Assembly (NCBI RefSeq): GCF_034424155.1
Contig: NZ_CP139992.1
Location: forward strand, 3,426,012-3,490,011
Length of the DNA stretch: 64,000 bases
Source of the DNA: Hafnia alvei
Lineage (GTDB): Bacteria > Pseudomonadota > Gammaproteobacteria > Enterobacterales > Enterobacteriaceae
Direction: 5' to 3'
This document shows positions 41,666 to 51,731 of this stretch, in pieces; within the stretch, counting starts at the first letter, position 1, and each line of letters begins with the position of its first letter. A program made the position numbers and the translations under genes. The notes under the pieces were generated by a model. The model was given only the letters and a program-made list of their open reading frames with translations, did no database searches and was not told where the DNA came from.

Positions 41666-43495
41666 TTAGGCTGCCGCCCATCGCCACACGGTTGCACTTT
41701 CGGGAGGCAAAGCCAGTTCGATATAATCGGCCTCTCGAACCAATTTCCCCTCACCGTTGGCTTTTTCCCAACTGCCAGCCGGAATGATTGGCGAATGAGG
41801 TAAAACACAGAGTCCTTCCCCCTCTCGTTGCAGCGCAATGAGTAGTATTTCATCTTCATACTGACGAACAAATACCAGCGTATCAGCGCGTGCATGAACC
41901 ACCATGCATCCACCGCGCCGTAATGCGCTGCTTTGGTGTCTTAAGGTGGTCATCCGCTGAGTTAACGCCAATAAATCACCGTCCCAGCGTGATTCATCCC
42001 ATGGGAATGGTTTGCGACAAAACGGATCGTTGCCGCCATCAAGGCCAATTTCATCACCATAATAGAGACACGGCACGCCAATCCAAGTGAAAAGCCAAAC
42101 CAGCGCCATACGCATACGCTGTGGCTTATCGGCCAATAACGTTAAAAAGCGTGCGGTATCATGGCTATCTAGTTGATTGAACATATCCAACTGTTGAGTG
42201 TGCGATAAGCCCGCTCGGTAGCCGTTCATCCACTCGGCACACTGCTGAGCATCAAGATGGATCGGCTGATAAGCCACATCTACACCGGCTAAAAACGAAC
42301 GCACCGGCAGGGCAAACCCCATATAATTCATTGCGCCATCTTCCACACCGGCTTGCAGCCAACGCCGCGCATCACCAAAGTGCTCACCAAACACATAAGC
42401 CTGAGGGTTTTCATTTTTCACCGCACGATACATCCCAGCAAGATGATGTAAATTACCCCGTGCAGTCCCTCCTTCCCCCAGCATATGTACCACATCAAGC
42501 CTCCAACCATCGATTTGATATGGCTCTCTCAGCCAGTGCCGCAGCACACTATCGTCCGCCTGATACACGCTATCCACCACAGCCTGACTCGAAAAATCGA
42601 GCTTAGGTAAGGTTGAGTTTCCTTTCCAATCAAGCACACGCCCATCAGCGGTAAACGTGAAACGCAGACGATGGGGGGAGGCAGGATCGTAAAATGCGCC
42701 TTCCGTTCGTTGCTGATAACGATCAAACCACGGATGAGTGTCACCCGTGTGGTTAAACACGCCATCAAGGATCAGGCGCATGCCCAACTTTTGCGTTTCC
42801 TCACGTAGGCGCACTAAAGCGTCATTACCGCCAAGATAGGGATCGACCTGATAATAATCCTCAGTGTCATATTTATGGTTGCTGGGGGCGGTAAAGATCG
42901 GATTAAGATACAGAGCCGTAACGCCAATTCCCTGTAGATAAGGTAAACGTTCAACAATACCGTCCAAATCACCACCGTAAAAAGTGGAAGAGGCATTTTC
43001 TTCTGTTAACGGTTCGTCCCATTCTTTACGTATCACCTTGCGTTGCACCGCATAGTGATAGTAGCTGTCATTTTTTATCGTATGATCCTGCCCGCTTGCC
43101 GAGAAACGATCGGGGAAGATCTGATAAAAAACCTGATCGGCAACCCACTCCGGCGAATGAGTTGGGATCTCTATCGCAAATTGCTCCACCTGCGCAGGGG
43201 GAACGACGCTGAACCCCAGTGGCCCAAACCATTGCTGCCGGTCGTTCCAGAGAAATTTAAAACAGTAGCGACGCACGGCCTCACCAGCCAACAGCGTGAG
43301 ATCCGCCTGATAGCAGGTAAAACTGCCCTGTTTTTCCGGCTGCATCGTCAGCAACCACTCCTCATTATCGGGCTCACATCTCAACATAACCTGCTGCGGT
43401 AGCTCATCGTCTCCCTGCACCAAAAGACGAATCTCAAGATGCTCTGCGTGATAACGTACATACGGTGGTACCGGTAGATGCCAGGCAAACAACAT
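41666..43495 (-). CDS. malZ: Maltodextrin glucosidase MalZ
   Basis: MalZ is a cytoplasmic GH13 alpha-glucosidase that removes glucose from the reducing end of maltodextrins. The 609-residue protein has an N-terminal carbohydrate-binding-like region, then the (beta/alpha)8 barrel. The conserved regions are DGVFNHTGD, GWRLDVVHM (nucleophile Asp), FGEHFGDA (acid Glu) and QLDSHDTARF. The ATG at 43495 (MLFAWHLPVPP) has a GGGAG site and matches the E. coli start; five codons upstream are open but unneeded. I saw no MalT box. Confidence 0.96.
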   Translation of the reverse strand: MLFAWHLPVPPYVRYHAEHLEIRLLVQGDDELPQQVMLRCEPDNEEWLLTMQPEKQGSFTCYQADLTLLAGEAVRRYCFKFLWNDRQQWFGPLGFSVVPPAQVEQFAIEIPTHSPEWVADQVFYQIFPDRFSASGQDHTIKNDSYYHYAVQRKVIRKEWDEPLTEENASSTFYGGDLDGIVERLPYLQGIGVTALYLNPIFTAPSNHKYDTEDYYQVDPYLGGNDALVRLREETQKLGMRLILDGVFNHTGDTHPWFDRYQQRTEGAFYDPASPHRLRFTFTADGRVLDWKGNSTLPKLDFSSQAVVDSVYQADDSVLRHWLREPYQIDGWRLDVVHMLGEGGTARGNLHHLAGMYRAVKNENPQAYVFGEHFGDARRWLQAGVEDGAMNYMGFALPVRSFLAGVDVAYQPIHLDAQQCAEWMNGYRAGLSHTQQLDMFNQLDSHDTARFLTLLADKPQRMRMALVWLFTWIGVPCLYYGDEIGLDGGNDPFCRKPFPWDESRWDGDLLALTQRMTTLRHQSSALRRGGCMVVHARADTLVFVRQYEDEILLIALQREGEGLCVLPHSPIIPAGSWEKANGEGKLVREADYIELALPPESATVWRWAAA

Positions 43496-43600
43496 AAAAT
43501 TCTCCCCCACGAATTATTAACGCTGAGCATGCCACGTTGCCGTTCTGTCTCACTCCTCTATAACTGTTTTTTGTAGGGATGAGCGGGGGGGAGGATAGCG

Positions 43601-43642
43601 ATGATGATGTTTATATTGGTGCTTTGTTTCGCTTTTGGTTGA
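43601..43642 (+). CDS. Possible 13-residue hydrophobic leader peptide
   Basis: A tiny frame reading MMMFILVLCFAFG and a stop, preceded by GGGGAGGATAGCG, one of the strongest ribosome-binding sites in the window (GGAGG seven bases before the ATG). It lies 70 bases before ybdG on the same strand. There is no known homologue that I can name. It may be a chance frame, or a leader peptide or membrane micropeptide. Confidence 0.3.
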   Translation: MMMFILVLCFAFG

Positions 43643-43712
43643 CTGAAAACGCCAAGTCGTTAGCCTATGTCAGCTTATTGCGTCAAATTATTTGAAAGAA
43701 AAGGGAAGCTCA

Positions 43713-44963
43713 ATGCACAACACACTGAGACGATGGCTTGAACAATATGGAATCGAGTTCACACATGTGACTTCGCTTATTCTTGTTATTGGCCTCATTA
43801 TGGTGACCGCGGTCATCATTCATCTGCTTTTGCATCGGGTGCTACTTTCTCGCTTAGAAAAGCGCGGTCAACACAGCAAAATGCTATGGCTGAAAGTGAT
43901 CACCCAGCATAAGCTTTTTCATCGCGTAGCCTTTACGTTACAAGGCGTTATCGTCAATATTCAAGCGGTGCTCTGGTTACATCCCGGCACTGACGCGGGC
44001 GATGCCCTGATTATCTGCGCACAAATGTGGGTGATGCTGTACGCACTGCTCTCATTCTTTTCACTGCTGGATACCCTGCTCGATCTCACGCGCAGCATGT
44101 CGATTGCAGAGCAATTGCCTTTACGCGGTATCTTCCAAAGCCTGAAACTTGTTGCAGCAATCATCATTGGTATTTTGATGATTTCACTGCTGATAGGACA
44201 GTCACCGCTGCTGCTAATTAGCGGCCTGGGTGCCATGGCTGCGGTGCTCATGCTCGTGTTTAAAGACCCAATTTTAGGTTTAGTTGCGGGCATTCAACTC
44301 TCAGCAAACAACATGCTTAAATTGGGTGACTGGCTGGAAATGGCCAAATATGGCGCGAACGGTACCGTTGTTGACGTTGGTCTGACGACGGTCAAAGTAC
44401 GCAACTTTGACAATACCATCACCATGATCCCAACCTATGCGCTGGTCTCTGACTCTTTTATCAACTGGCGTGCCATGTCAGAGTCTGGTGGACGTCGAAT
44501 CAAGCGCAGTTTGAATATTGATACCACCAGCGTTCACTTTATGTCAGATGAAGAGCATCAACGGCTGATGAAAAGTGCGCTGTTGGCACCTTATATCGAT
44601 GCCAAAACCCAAGAGATCAAAACCTATAACAACGGGTTGCATGCCGATCTCAGCTCACCGCTAAACGGTCGACGGATGACAAATTTAGGCACCTTCCGCG
44701 CCTATTTGATTGCCTATTTGAATGCGCACCCGCAGATCCGCAAAGACATGACGCTCATGGTTCGCCAGCTTGCGCCAACGTCTGACGGTTTGCCTCTGGA
44801 AATCTACGCCTTCACCAATACAACGGTGTGGGCGCAGTATGAAAGCATTCAGGCCGATATTTTTGATCACACCTTCGCGATTATTTCCGAGTTCGGGCTG
44901 CGCGTGCATCAAACCCCGACCGGCAATGACATGCGAGCAATAGGCCATACGCAGCTAAACTAA
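43713..44963 (+). CDS. ybdG: Miniconductance mechanosensitive channel YbdG/MscM family
   Basis: A small-conductance (MscS-superfamily) channel that opens under membrane tension. The 416-residue protein has five or so membrane helices (first about 18-40, last about 155-200). The conserved MscS beta-domain follows, with [30 protein letters not shown] read in two motifs, DWLEM (about 205) and GTVVDVGL. The C-terminal portion resembles E. coli YbdG (415 residues). The ATG at 43713 has AAGGGAAG upstream; an earlier TTG is rejected. The E. coli gene is elsewhere, so its place between malZ and proY is specific to this lineage. Confidence 0.9.
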   Translation: MHNTLRRWLEQYGIEFTHVTSLILVIGLIMVTAVIIHLLLHRVLLSRLEKRGQHSKMLWLKVITQHKLFHRVAFTLQGVIVNIQAVLWLHPGTDAGDALIICAQMWVMLYALLSFFSLLDTLLDLTRSMSIAEQLPLRGIFQSLKLVAAIIIGILMISLLIGQSPLLLISGLGAMAAVLMLVFKDPILGLVAGIQLSANNMLKLGDWLEMAKYGANGTVVDVGLTTVKVRNFDNTITMIPTYALVSDSFINWRAMSESGGRRIKRSLNIDTTSVHFMSDEEHQRLMKSALLAPYIDAKTQEIKTYNNGLHADLSSPLNGRRMTNLGTFRAYLIAYLNAHPQIRKDMTLMVRQLAPTSDGLPLEIYAFTNTTVWAQYESIQADIFDHTFAIISEFGLRVHQTPTGNDMRAIGHTQLN

Positions 44964-45123
44964 GATTCACACATCCCTTACCTTCAGCTGACATTTCCTC
45001 ACAGAATTGTTTCTGAAGGTAAGGGAACGATGTCAAACATGGCCAAAAATGTCTGCCCCCTTCCCTTCCAATCAAAACCTGTTATCAATAGCACTCCATT
45101 TATTCAAGTCAACGGAGGGGAAA

Positions 45124-45408
45124 TTGTTCAGTACATTTTGCCTTAGCAAGCTAAGGGCACATCTGATGCCATTTTTGTCTGCGCTGATCCTGATGACCAG
45201 TCTGCACTCTGCCGATGTCGATATCAGTAAACTCGCCAGCCAAAATATTCAAAGCTACTCTCAACTCACTAGCGATTTACATGACGTTCGTGAAGCCCTA
45301 ATTCTCAGCGTGCGCGAGTCTCGACGAGAAGAGCGCGATGAAGAGCACCATGAAGTCTCAGCACCAACAACAAATGCAGAATCAGGCAGAAATATCCGTT
45401 TAGGTTGA
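45124..45408 (+). CDS. Small exported protein of unknown function
   Basis: I do not recognise this gene. From a TTG at 45124 (GGAGG five bases upstream) it gives 94 residues; from an ATG at 45166 it gives 80. The N-terminus is a signal peptide: basic residues, then LMPFLSALILMTSLHSA, with likely cleavage after HSA. The mature part is hydrophilic and helical (DVDISKLASQNIQSYSQLTSDLHDV, read with a break), then very charged (RESRREERDEEHHE) and disordered at the end. A strong terminator follows 30 bases after the stop. It lies between ybdG and proY. A 38-codon frame from 45030 overlaps its start in another frame. Confidence 0.5.
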   Translation: MFSTFCLSKLRAHLMPFLSALILMTSLHSADVDISKLASQNIQSYSQLTSDLHDVREALILSVRESRREERDEEHHEVSAPTTNAESGRNIRLG

Positions 45409-45434
45409 TATGACTTCGACATCGGTTACGCCAT

Positions 45435-45463
45435 AAAAAACGGAGCCATTTGGCTCCGTTTTT
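45435..45463. terminator. Bidirectional terminator before proY end
   Basis: A CGGAGCC/GGCTCCG stem (45441-45447 with 45452-45458, loop ATTT) is flanked by six A and five T. It lies between the small exported protein and the proY stop, and can terminate both. Confidence 0.88.
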
Positions 45464-45481
45464 ATTTAGGCAATATTCGGC

Positions 45482-46876
45482 TTAATTAGCGATGTGTTTT
45501 TCTTTGTCATGCGATGCTGCCTTAGCTGACTTCTTCACAAAACAATAGCCCGCCAGCAACACCACAACCCAAACCAGTCCGGCATAAAGCGATACGCGAG
45601 TATCTGGGAAATAGCCAATCAGACCAATAATAAACACGAGGAAAATAATACCGATAACCGAGGTGAATATTCCACCACGTAACGGGAACTCCAGCGCTTT
45701 AACCTGCTCTGCGCTTAGGCTGCGGCGGAACGCAATCTGAGAGAAAAGGATCATAATCCATACCCAGACGGTAGCAAACGTCGCCAGCGAAGCAATCACC
45801 AAGAAGACATTTTCAGGCATGATGTAGTTTAGATACACCGCAATCAGCAGGGCTAAAACCATCACCAATACCGTTACCCACGGAATACCACGACGTGAAA
45901 CCTTAGAGAAAATCTTCGGAGCATGACCTTGCTGAGCCATACCATGCAGCATTCGCCCCACGCCAAACACATCGCTATTGATCGCGGACAGCGATGCTGT
46001 AATCACCACGAAGTTCAAAATCCCGGCTGCTACGGTGATCCCCAAATGCTGGAACGTCAGCACAAACGGACTTCCCTGCGTGCCCACCTGATTCCACGGG
46101 TAGATCGACATAATCACAAACAGCGTGCCCACATAGAACACAAGAATTCGCAGCGGCACCGAGTTGATGGCTTTAGGAATCGACACTTTTGGATTTTCAG
46201 CTTCACCCGCGGTGATACCGATAATTTCTATCCCGCCATAGGCAAACATCACCAACTGCAGTGAGAAGATCATCCCTATAAAGCCGTTACTGAAGAATCC
46301 GCCGTTGCTCCACAAGTTGTGGATCCCGGTAGGTTGGCCGCCGTTTCCAATTCCCCAGAAGATGATACCAATACCCGCTACAATCATGATGATGATAGTA
46401 GCGACCTTGAAGAAGGAGAACCAAAACTCAAGCTCGCCAAACACCTTCACGCTCATCAGATTAACCGCACCGATGATCAGCACAACGCTGAGCACCCAGA
46501 TCCAATGCGGAACCGCGGGGAACCAGACGCTCATATAGATACCGAATGCGGTAACATCGGCAATCGCAACAATCAGAATTTCAAAGCAGTAGGTCCATCC
46601 GGTGATATAACCCGCCATTGGGCCCAGATAATCCTGCGCATAGCGAGAAAAAGAGCTGGCCTGAGGATTATTAACCGACATCTCACCAAGCGCACGCATG
46701 ATGATAAAGGCGACAACGCCGCCGATCAGATAAGCCAGTAAAACACTCGGCCCCGCCATCTTGATGGCATCCGCGGAGCCATAAAACAGTCCAGTACCAA
46801 TGGCAGAGCCTAACGCCATAAAGCGAATGTGACGCGTATTAAGCCCACGTTTCAGCTGGTTGGGTTGTTGTTGCAT
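45482..46876 (-). CDS. proY: Proline-specific permease ProY
   Basis: ProY is an amino acid permease of the AAT family (APC superfamily), named as a proline transporter. The 464-residue protein has 12 membrane segments and the family's [19 protein letters not shown] near the N-terminus. [21 protein letters not shown] and [19 protein letters not shown] are also present. The order proY-brnQ is as in E. coli, but the brnQ terminator ends only 26 bases before the proY ATG. Confidence 0.95.
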   Translation of the reverse strand: MQQQPNQLKRGLNTRHIRFMALGSAIGTGLFYGSADAIKMAGPSVLLAYLIGGVVAFIIMRALGEMSVNNPQASSFSRYAQDYLGPMAGYITGWTYCFEILIVAIADVTAFGIYMSVWFPAVPHWIWVLSVVLIIGAVNLMSVKVFGELEFWFSFFKVATIIIMIVAGIGIIFWGIGNGGQPTGIHNLWSNGGFFSNGFIGMIFSLQLVMFAYGGIEIIGITAGEAENPKVSIPKAINSVPLRILVFYVGTLFVIMSIYPWNQVGTQGSPFVLTFQHLGITVAAGILNFVVITASLSAINSDVFGVGRMLHGMAQQGHAPKIFSKVSRRGIPWVTVLVMVLALLIAVYLNYIMPENVFLVIASLATFATVWVWIMILFSQIAFRRSLSAEQVKALEFPLRGGIFTSVIGIIFLVFIIGLIGYFPDTRVSLYAGLVWVVVLLAGYCFVKKSAKAASHDKEKHIAN

Positions 46877-46902
46877 ACAAAAATTACCCGTTAGTACCTG
46901 TC

Positions 46903-46931
46903 AAAAAAAACACGGGCGTTATACGCCCGTG
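46903..46931 (-). terminator. Terminator between brnQ and proY
   Basis: A perfect 9-bp stem CACGGGCGT/ACGCCCGTG (46911-46919 with 46923-46931, loop TAT) is followed by eight T on the minus strand. It ends 26 bases upstream of the proY start codon. Confidence 0.88.
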
Positions 46932-47021
46932 CTGCAAATAAACTCATATTTTTTGATTATAAATGCACGGACTTCTGAATACACTATCTAAATATGTAAT
47001 GAGTTCCGTCTGGAGCCATTT

Positions 47022-48341
47022 TTAGTTATGCACCGCGACGTTACGCGCGCCCATGGTGCGGTCATAAATGCCCATCACAACCAGAACCGCTAATGACGGT
47101 GGTAACCATGCGAGCCCTTGGCCTGCCAGCGGCAAATGCTCTGTCCATGCAGGCATATGGGAAGACAACGCAGAGCTTTTGAGCGCATCCAAGATACCAA
47201 ACACCAAGCTAATCACCATTACCGGCGAGAATACGCGCGGAGCGGAATTCCACCAGCGCAGAGTGAAGCTCAACACCACCAGCACGATACACGGTGGGTA
47301 AATCGCGGTCAGAACTGGAATGGAGATTTGAATCAAATGGCTCAGGCCCAGATTCGATACCACCATAGAGAACAGACCCAGAATAAACACCAGCGTCCGG
47401 TAGCTAAATGGTAAATACTGCGCGAAGAATTCGGCGCACGCACAGGTCAGGCCAACCGCCGTTACCATACAAGCAATGAAGATCAGCGCGGCTAAGAACA
47501 GGCTACCGATACCACCAAAGGTATGCTGAACATAGGCGTGCAAAATCACCGCACCGTTTTGCGCATCTGGCACCAACTCACCGCTGCTCGAACCCAGTTT
47601 GAACAGGCTCAGGTAAACCAGCGTTAAGCCGATACCGGCGATCAGACCTGCCCAAATAGTATAACGCGTCAGCAAACGGCTATCGCTTACACCACGGGAA
47701 CGCGCCGCGTTAACGATAACGATACCAAACACCATGGCACCAAGCGTATCCATTGTCAGATAGCCATTAACGAATCCGCTGGAAAATGGTACCTGCTGAT
47801 AAATTTCAATCGCTGGAACATGAGAACCGGCAGGCCACAGAACAGCAGCGATACCCAGAACGGCCAGCGCAACAATTTTCAGCGGAGCGAGGATATGCCC
47901 AACGGTATCCAGCAATTTGCCCGGGTACAGAGAAATGCCGATCACTAAGGCAAAATACACCAAGCTATAAATCAGCAATGGCGCTGCGCCGTCACCGGTC
48001 AGAGGGGCAATACCCAGTTCGAAAGAAACGGTTGCCGTACGCGGAGTCGCAAACAACGGCCCCACGGCGAGGTAGCAAACAGTTGCCAGCAGCAAACCCG
48101 CCTTACGGCCAATTGGCGTACTCAGCGCATCGATACCACCGCCGACTTTCGCCAAAGCGACAACGGTGATAACAGGCAAACCTACTGCGGTGATAAGAAA
48201 ACCGATAGCCGCAATCCAGACATGCTCGCCTGACTGCAACCCTACCATCGGAGGGAAGATGATATTACCTGCGCCAACAAACAGCGCGAAGGTCATGAAT
48301 CCTAATGCCAGGATATCTTTGGAAGTTAAACGATGAGTCAT
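47022..48341 (-). CDS. brnQ: Branched-chain amino acid transporter BrnQ (LIVCS family)
   Basis: BrnQ is a sodium- or proton-coupled carrier for leucine, isoleucine and valine. The 439 residues equal E. coli BrnQ in length. About 12 hydrophobic segments are seen, with the family's [33 protein letters not shown] and [13 protein letters not shown]. It sits upstream of proY in the E. coli order; phoR and phoB, its E. coli neighbours on the other side, are not present. Confidence 0.97.
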   Translation of the reverse strand: MTHRLTSKDILALGFMTFALFVGAGNIIFPPMVGLQSGEHVWIAAIGFLITAVGLPVITVVALAKVGGGIDALSTPIGRKAGLLLATVCYLAVGPLFATPRTATVSFELGIAPLTGDGAAPLLIYSLVYFALVIGISLYPGKLLDTVGHILAPLKIVALAVLGIAAVLWPAGSHVPAIEIYQQVPFSSGFVNGYLTMDTLGAMVFGIVIVNAARSRGVSDSRLLTRYTIWAGLIAGIGLTLVYLSLFKLGSSSGELVPDAQNGAVILHAYVQHTFGGIGSLFLAALIFIACMVTAVGLTCACAEFFAQYLPFSYRTLVFILGLFSMVVSNLGLSHLIQISIPVLTAIYPPCIVLVVLSFTLRWWNSAPRVFSPVMVISLVFGILDALKSSALSSHMPAWTEHLPLAGQGLAWLPPSLAVLVVMGIYDRTMGARNVAVHN

Positions 48342-48918
48342 AATGAGATGTCGTGCTGCCTTATAACAGTTTAAAGAGTTTCAATCGAATAGTGAGCCGC
48401 GGAGAAATATCCTTACAGATGAGAGGTATGCAGACAGAAGAAAATAGCGTTTTAGGACGATCGCTTTTTTCTACGTAACTTCATAATTCACATCAACACA
48501 TAAACGTCGCTCTGCCTTGATTTCATAACCCTGACTTCCCCTGAGAAAAGCCATTGGTGTGGGTTACACCACCCGACAGATGATTACTGTATAAGTTATT
48601 AGCTGACGTTATATGGCGACTACATGGATAAGTAAACACGTTCTGGCAGGTAAAAGACAAGAGCTAAATTCACTTGCGGAATCATCATCCAGAGAAAGTT
48701 GGCAGACCAGTTAATGATTTGGCATTTTAAGAGTATCACCATACATAAATTGCCCCTTAGAGTGGTGTTCTCTGCGGATGATTGTTCAAAAAGTAATCCA
48801 TGCAAAGAATTTTACACTACCAACACTGAACGCAAAAAAAGAATATATATGGCCATTAAACCGTTAAACTCAGACCAATAAAATTAATATAAATCAAAAA
48901 GTTAATTTTTTAAGAAAC
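48342..48918. other. Gene-free region at the break in E. coli synteny
   Basis: About 580 AT-rich bases between brnQ and the pdeF terminator. The brnQ-proximal part must hold its promoter. Two overlapping frames of 60 and 61 codons on opposite strands (48699-48881 and 48620-48805) have no recognisable product. In E. coli phoR-phoB follow here. Rearrangement or deletion at this point is inferred from gene order only. Confidence 0.55.
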
Positions 48919-48950
48919 AAAAATGGCCGTCAGAAAACACTGACGGCCAT
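48918..48950 (-). terminator. Intrinsic terminator of pdeF
   Basis: A perfect 11-bp stem ATGGCCGTCAG/CTGACGGCCAT (48923-48933 with 48940-48950, loop AAAACA) is followed by TTTTTG on the minus strand, 33 bases after the pdeF stop. Confidence 0.85.
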
Positions 48951-48982
48951 AAAACGTAGATTTCGTTGAGTTATGGTTTAAC

Positions 48983-51187
48983 TTAGAGAGAAGCGAGAGG
49001 TTGCGGCTTTCCTAGCAGATAACCCTGAATATAATCAACACCCAGTGCTTTTAACTGAAACTTCTGTGCTTCATCTTCGACGTACTCTGCAACCACTGAA
49101 AGCTTTTTCAGACGCGCAATCTGGCACATTGCCGAGACAATCTGCTGATCGATTGGGCTATCGATCAATTCACGGACAAAGCTACCGTCAATTTTTAAGA
49201 TATCCGCTTCGATATTCTTTAAACGATCATAACTGGCAAAACCAGTGCCGAAATCATCGATAGCAATTCGACATCCCATCTGACGAAGCTGCGATAGCGT
49301 TTTTGCCGTGAGCTCTTTAGGCTGTGTAATATTACTTTCTGTTATTTCGAGGATAATCTGGTAGGCCTCAACCTGATGCTGAGCCAATAAGCGGGAAATA
49401 TCCTGCACCAACGTTGGTCTAGCCAGCGTTGAAGGGGTAAGGTTGATCGAGAAGCACGCAGCTGGAAGACGCTCACGGTTCAAATTAATAAATTCAAGTG
49501 CATGAGCCAGCACCCAGAAATCAACATCGTAATTCAGGCCAAATTCGGCCACGACTGGGAAGAAATCGTTGGGCATGATGATATTGCCATCTTCATCGAG
49601 CAGGCGAAGCAAAATTTCGTGATAACGGTCACCGCGAAACCCTTCAATTGGCTGAGCCATCAGCATAAACCGGTCTTTATCCAGCCCTTGCTGAATATGA
49701 TGCAGCATCGCTACTTTGCTATGAATACCTTGCTGCAAACTCTGCGCATTGAGGTGAGTGGATTCCGCATTCCCCGTAATCAAAGAACGCTCAGCCATAG
49801 AGCTTAATTCACCAATCACGTTATAGATATGAGCAAACGGCTGGCGAACCGTGCAATAGCCAATACCATAGTGCAAACGCAACGGTAAACCATTCCACAA
49901 TAAACGGAATAATTTCATTGCATCATTGAGGCTTTTTAGTGTTTCAGCCGCATTCCGGTTATTAAGACGCAACACCAAATCATAGCTCGGGAGCTGGTAT
50001 ACATCTTCGTCGGACGCCAGCACCTTTTTAATCATGCAGGCTAGCCGTTGCTTATATTCAAGCTTAAGCTGCATTCCATACGTGCGACAAAGCGTGTCAA
50101 GATTCGCTATACGCAGAAAACAAACAACCGAGCGTTCATGCTGCTGCAAATCATATTGTAGGCAACGAAGGTTAGGCAATTGAATCACGGGATCGATCAT
50201 TGATGCCCGCTGAGTCTTTTCATATAGCCGACGCTGGCGCGTATTCACTGCTGCCATCAGAATAATCGTCAGCGTAAACATCACCATCATTGACATGATC
50301 AACGCAAGGCTATGAACCAAATTATTCCATTGCACAAAACCGTCATAGTTTAAAAGTAACGTGATCACCGAGGCTGACCACACCAAACTGGTGAGCTGAT
50401 ACCCATAGCGCATCGCGCCAAAGAGCATTAATGGCAGCAATAGGGTTAACGTATAGTCAGTATAAAAAATACTACCATCATCAGTAGCAGGAATAACCAG
50501 CACGGTTATCATCGCCACCAGCAGCAACAACCAGATCTGAATCTCCCATGCAGTGACCCCTTTAGCGAGTTCCTTACGGCAGCGATTCACAATAACGCGC
50601 AGAAAACGCGGTTTAAAAACAACACGTAAAAGGTAATAGCACGCAGGAACACCAGCGAGACAGGCAAGTACCAATGCTTGGTAGCCAATCAGTGTTCTAA
50701 TGGAAAACGGAGCTGATGCGGCCATTTTTTCAACGGGTTCAAAAATGCCGAGAGCAACAATAATCTGAATCAGCATCACGAAGATAAGCGGCAAAACAAC
50801 CACCATCCAAAACAGCCGCGGCAGCATGGTTTGCATGCGGCCAAAGCCACACGACCAACGCCGCCCAACGTGTTTCAGGAAACCGTACCAGCTAATACCC
50901 AGAGAAAGTATAAGCGCGGTGGCAACCAGCGCCCCCGGTAAATAGCCTATTTTATGAATATAAAGGCCGAAGGAAACAACGGCTAATGCTGGCATCACAC
51001 GCCAGCTAAAAATCATTAACAGCGAAAGTGAAATCGCCATGGGTAAGAATAAAAGATAAACGACGCCATCACCCGTTACGAGATGGGGAGATGCAGAAAG
51101 GCTAAAGGGTAATAATACAAGGGTAAAAAGCAGGGGAATTCCCCACCAATAATTCAAACGATGCAGTAGATGTTGTAATTGGCTCAT
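48983..51187 (-). CDS. pdeF: Cyclic-di-GMP phosphodiesterase PdeF (YfgF)
   Basis: A membrane-bound EAL-type enzyme that breaks down cyclic-di-GMP; E. coli PdeF (YfgF, 747 residues) is active under low oxygen. The 734-residue protein has an N-terminal membrane region of about eight helices (1-330, MASE1-like), a degenerate GGDEF domain (the GGDEF position reads PSYDL), and an EAL domain. The EAL motif is EIL at 524-526. The catalytic and metal residues are otherwise in place: Asn582 (NLTP), Glu614 (EITE), Asp644-Asp645 (DDFGTG), Lys665 (KIDG) and Glu701 (AEYVE). It is divergent from yfgG across a perfect FNR palindrome. Confidence 0.92.
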   Translation of the reverse strand: MSQLQHLLHRLNYWWGIPLLFTLVLLPFSLSASPHLVTGDGVVYLLFLPMAISLSLLMIFSWRVMPALAVVSFGLYIHKIGYLPGALVATALILSLGISWYGFLKHVGRRWSCGFGRMQTMLPRLFWMVVVLPLIFVMLIQIIVALGIFEPVEKMAASAPFSIRTLIGYQALVLACLAGVPACYYLLRVVFKPRFLRVIVNRCRKELAKGVTAWEIQIWLLLLVAMITVLVIPATDDGSIFYTDYTLTLLLPLMLFGAMRYGYQLTSLVWSASVITLLLNYDGFVQWNNLVHSLALIMSMMVMFTLTIILMAAVNTRQRRLYEKTQRASMIDPVIQLPNLRCLQYDLQQHERSVVCFLRIANLDTLCRTYGMQLKLEYKQRLACMIKKVLASDEDVYQLPSYDLVLRLNNRNAAETLKSLNDAMKLFRLLWNGLPLRLHYGIGYCTVRQPFAHIYNVIGELSSMAERSLITGNAESTHLNAQSLQQGIHSKVAMLHHIQQGLDKDRFMLMAQPIEGFRGDRYHEILLRLLDEDGNIIMPNDFFPVVAEFGLNYDVDFWVLAHALEFINLNRERLPAACFSINLTPSTLARPTLVQDISRLLAQHQVEAYQIILEITESNITQPKELTAKTLSQLRQMGCRIAIDDFGTGFASYDRLKNIEADILKIDGSFVRELIDSPIDQQIVSAMCQIARLKKLSVVAEYVEDEAQKFQLKALGVDYIQGYLLGKPQPLASL

Positions 51188-51731
51188 GGATTAGACTTCA
51201 ATAGGTCCCGAGGTCACTCCTTGCTACATGTTCTAACACGGTCATTAAAGCAATTTATAAAATAGAGACCGATGAAAAAACAATGATAATGAAAAGTGGC
51301 TTCCTAATCACTCTTTTGAACTCAACCTTTGGAGTTCAGAACGTCAACCCAAGCCCATTGTATGGAAATACATCTGAGAGCGGCCTGAAATATTATGTAA
51401 CGGTGCATTCTACCTTTTGATAATGATCAAAAAACACTAAATTCAATCATAAATTATGCTTAATCCAGATTTATCCTGTAAAACGCACTCAGCATTCATG
51501 ACACCTAAAGGTTAAATATTGAACCAATGTTAAACCATCATTTAAAAAGCGACTAAAATGCTAGACGCTTTCAACATCGAAAATTACCCTATCAAACGTT
51601 AAGCAGCGTGATGAGATAACTCATTAATAGTATGAATTTTTTTTACCACACGATATCCTATGATTGACGCACGAGCCCGACTATGCCTAAATCAGAGGCT
51701 GATATCTCTAAAACGAGATGATTAGACAGCG
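51188..51731. other. Divergent intergenic region pdeF/yfgG
   Basis: 544 AT-rich bases with no gene. It holds the FNR-type palindrome at 51417-51430 and must carry both divergent promoters; I assign no -10/-35 elements. Confidence 0.55.
51417..51430. promoter_or_regulatory. FNR binding site (perfect consensus)
   Basis: TTGAT-AATG-ATCAA matches the FNR consensus TTGAT-N4-ATCAA at every base. It lies 230 bases upstream of the pdeF start and 302 bases upstream of yfgG, so it could act on either. Since E. coli PdeF is tied to anaerobiosis, oxygen control of pdeF is the likely role; this is inference. Confidence 0.7.

Noticed and set aside
48620-48881. Two opposite-strand frames of 60-61 codons between brnQ and pdeF
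   Set aside because: They overlap one another, lack ribosome-binding sites and recognisable products, and lie in AT-rich spacer.
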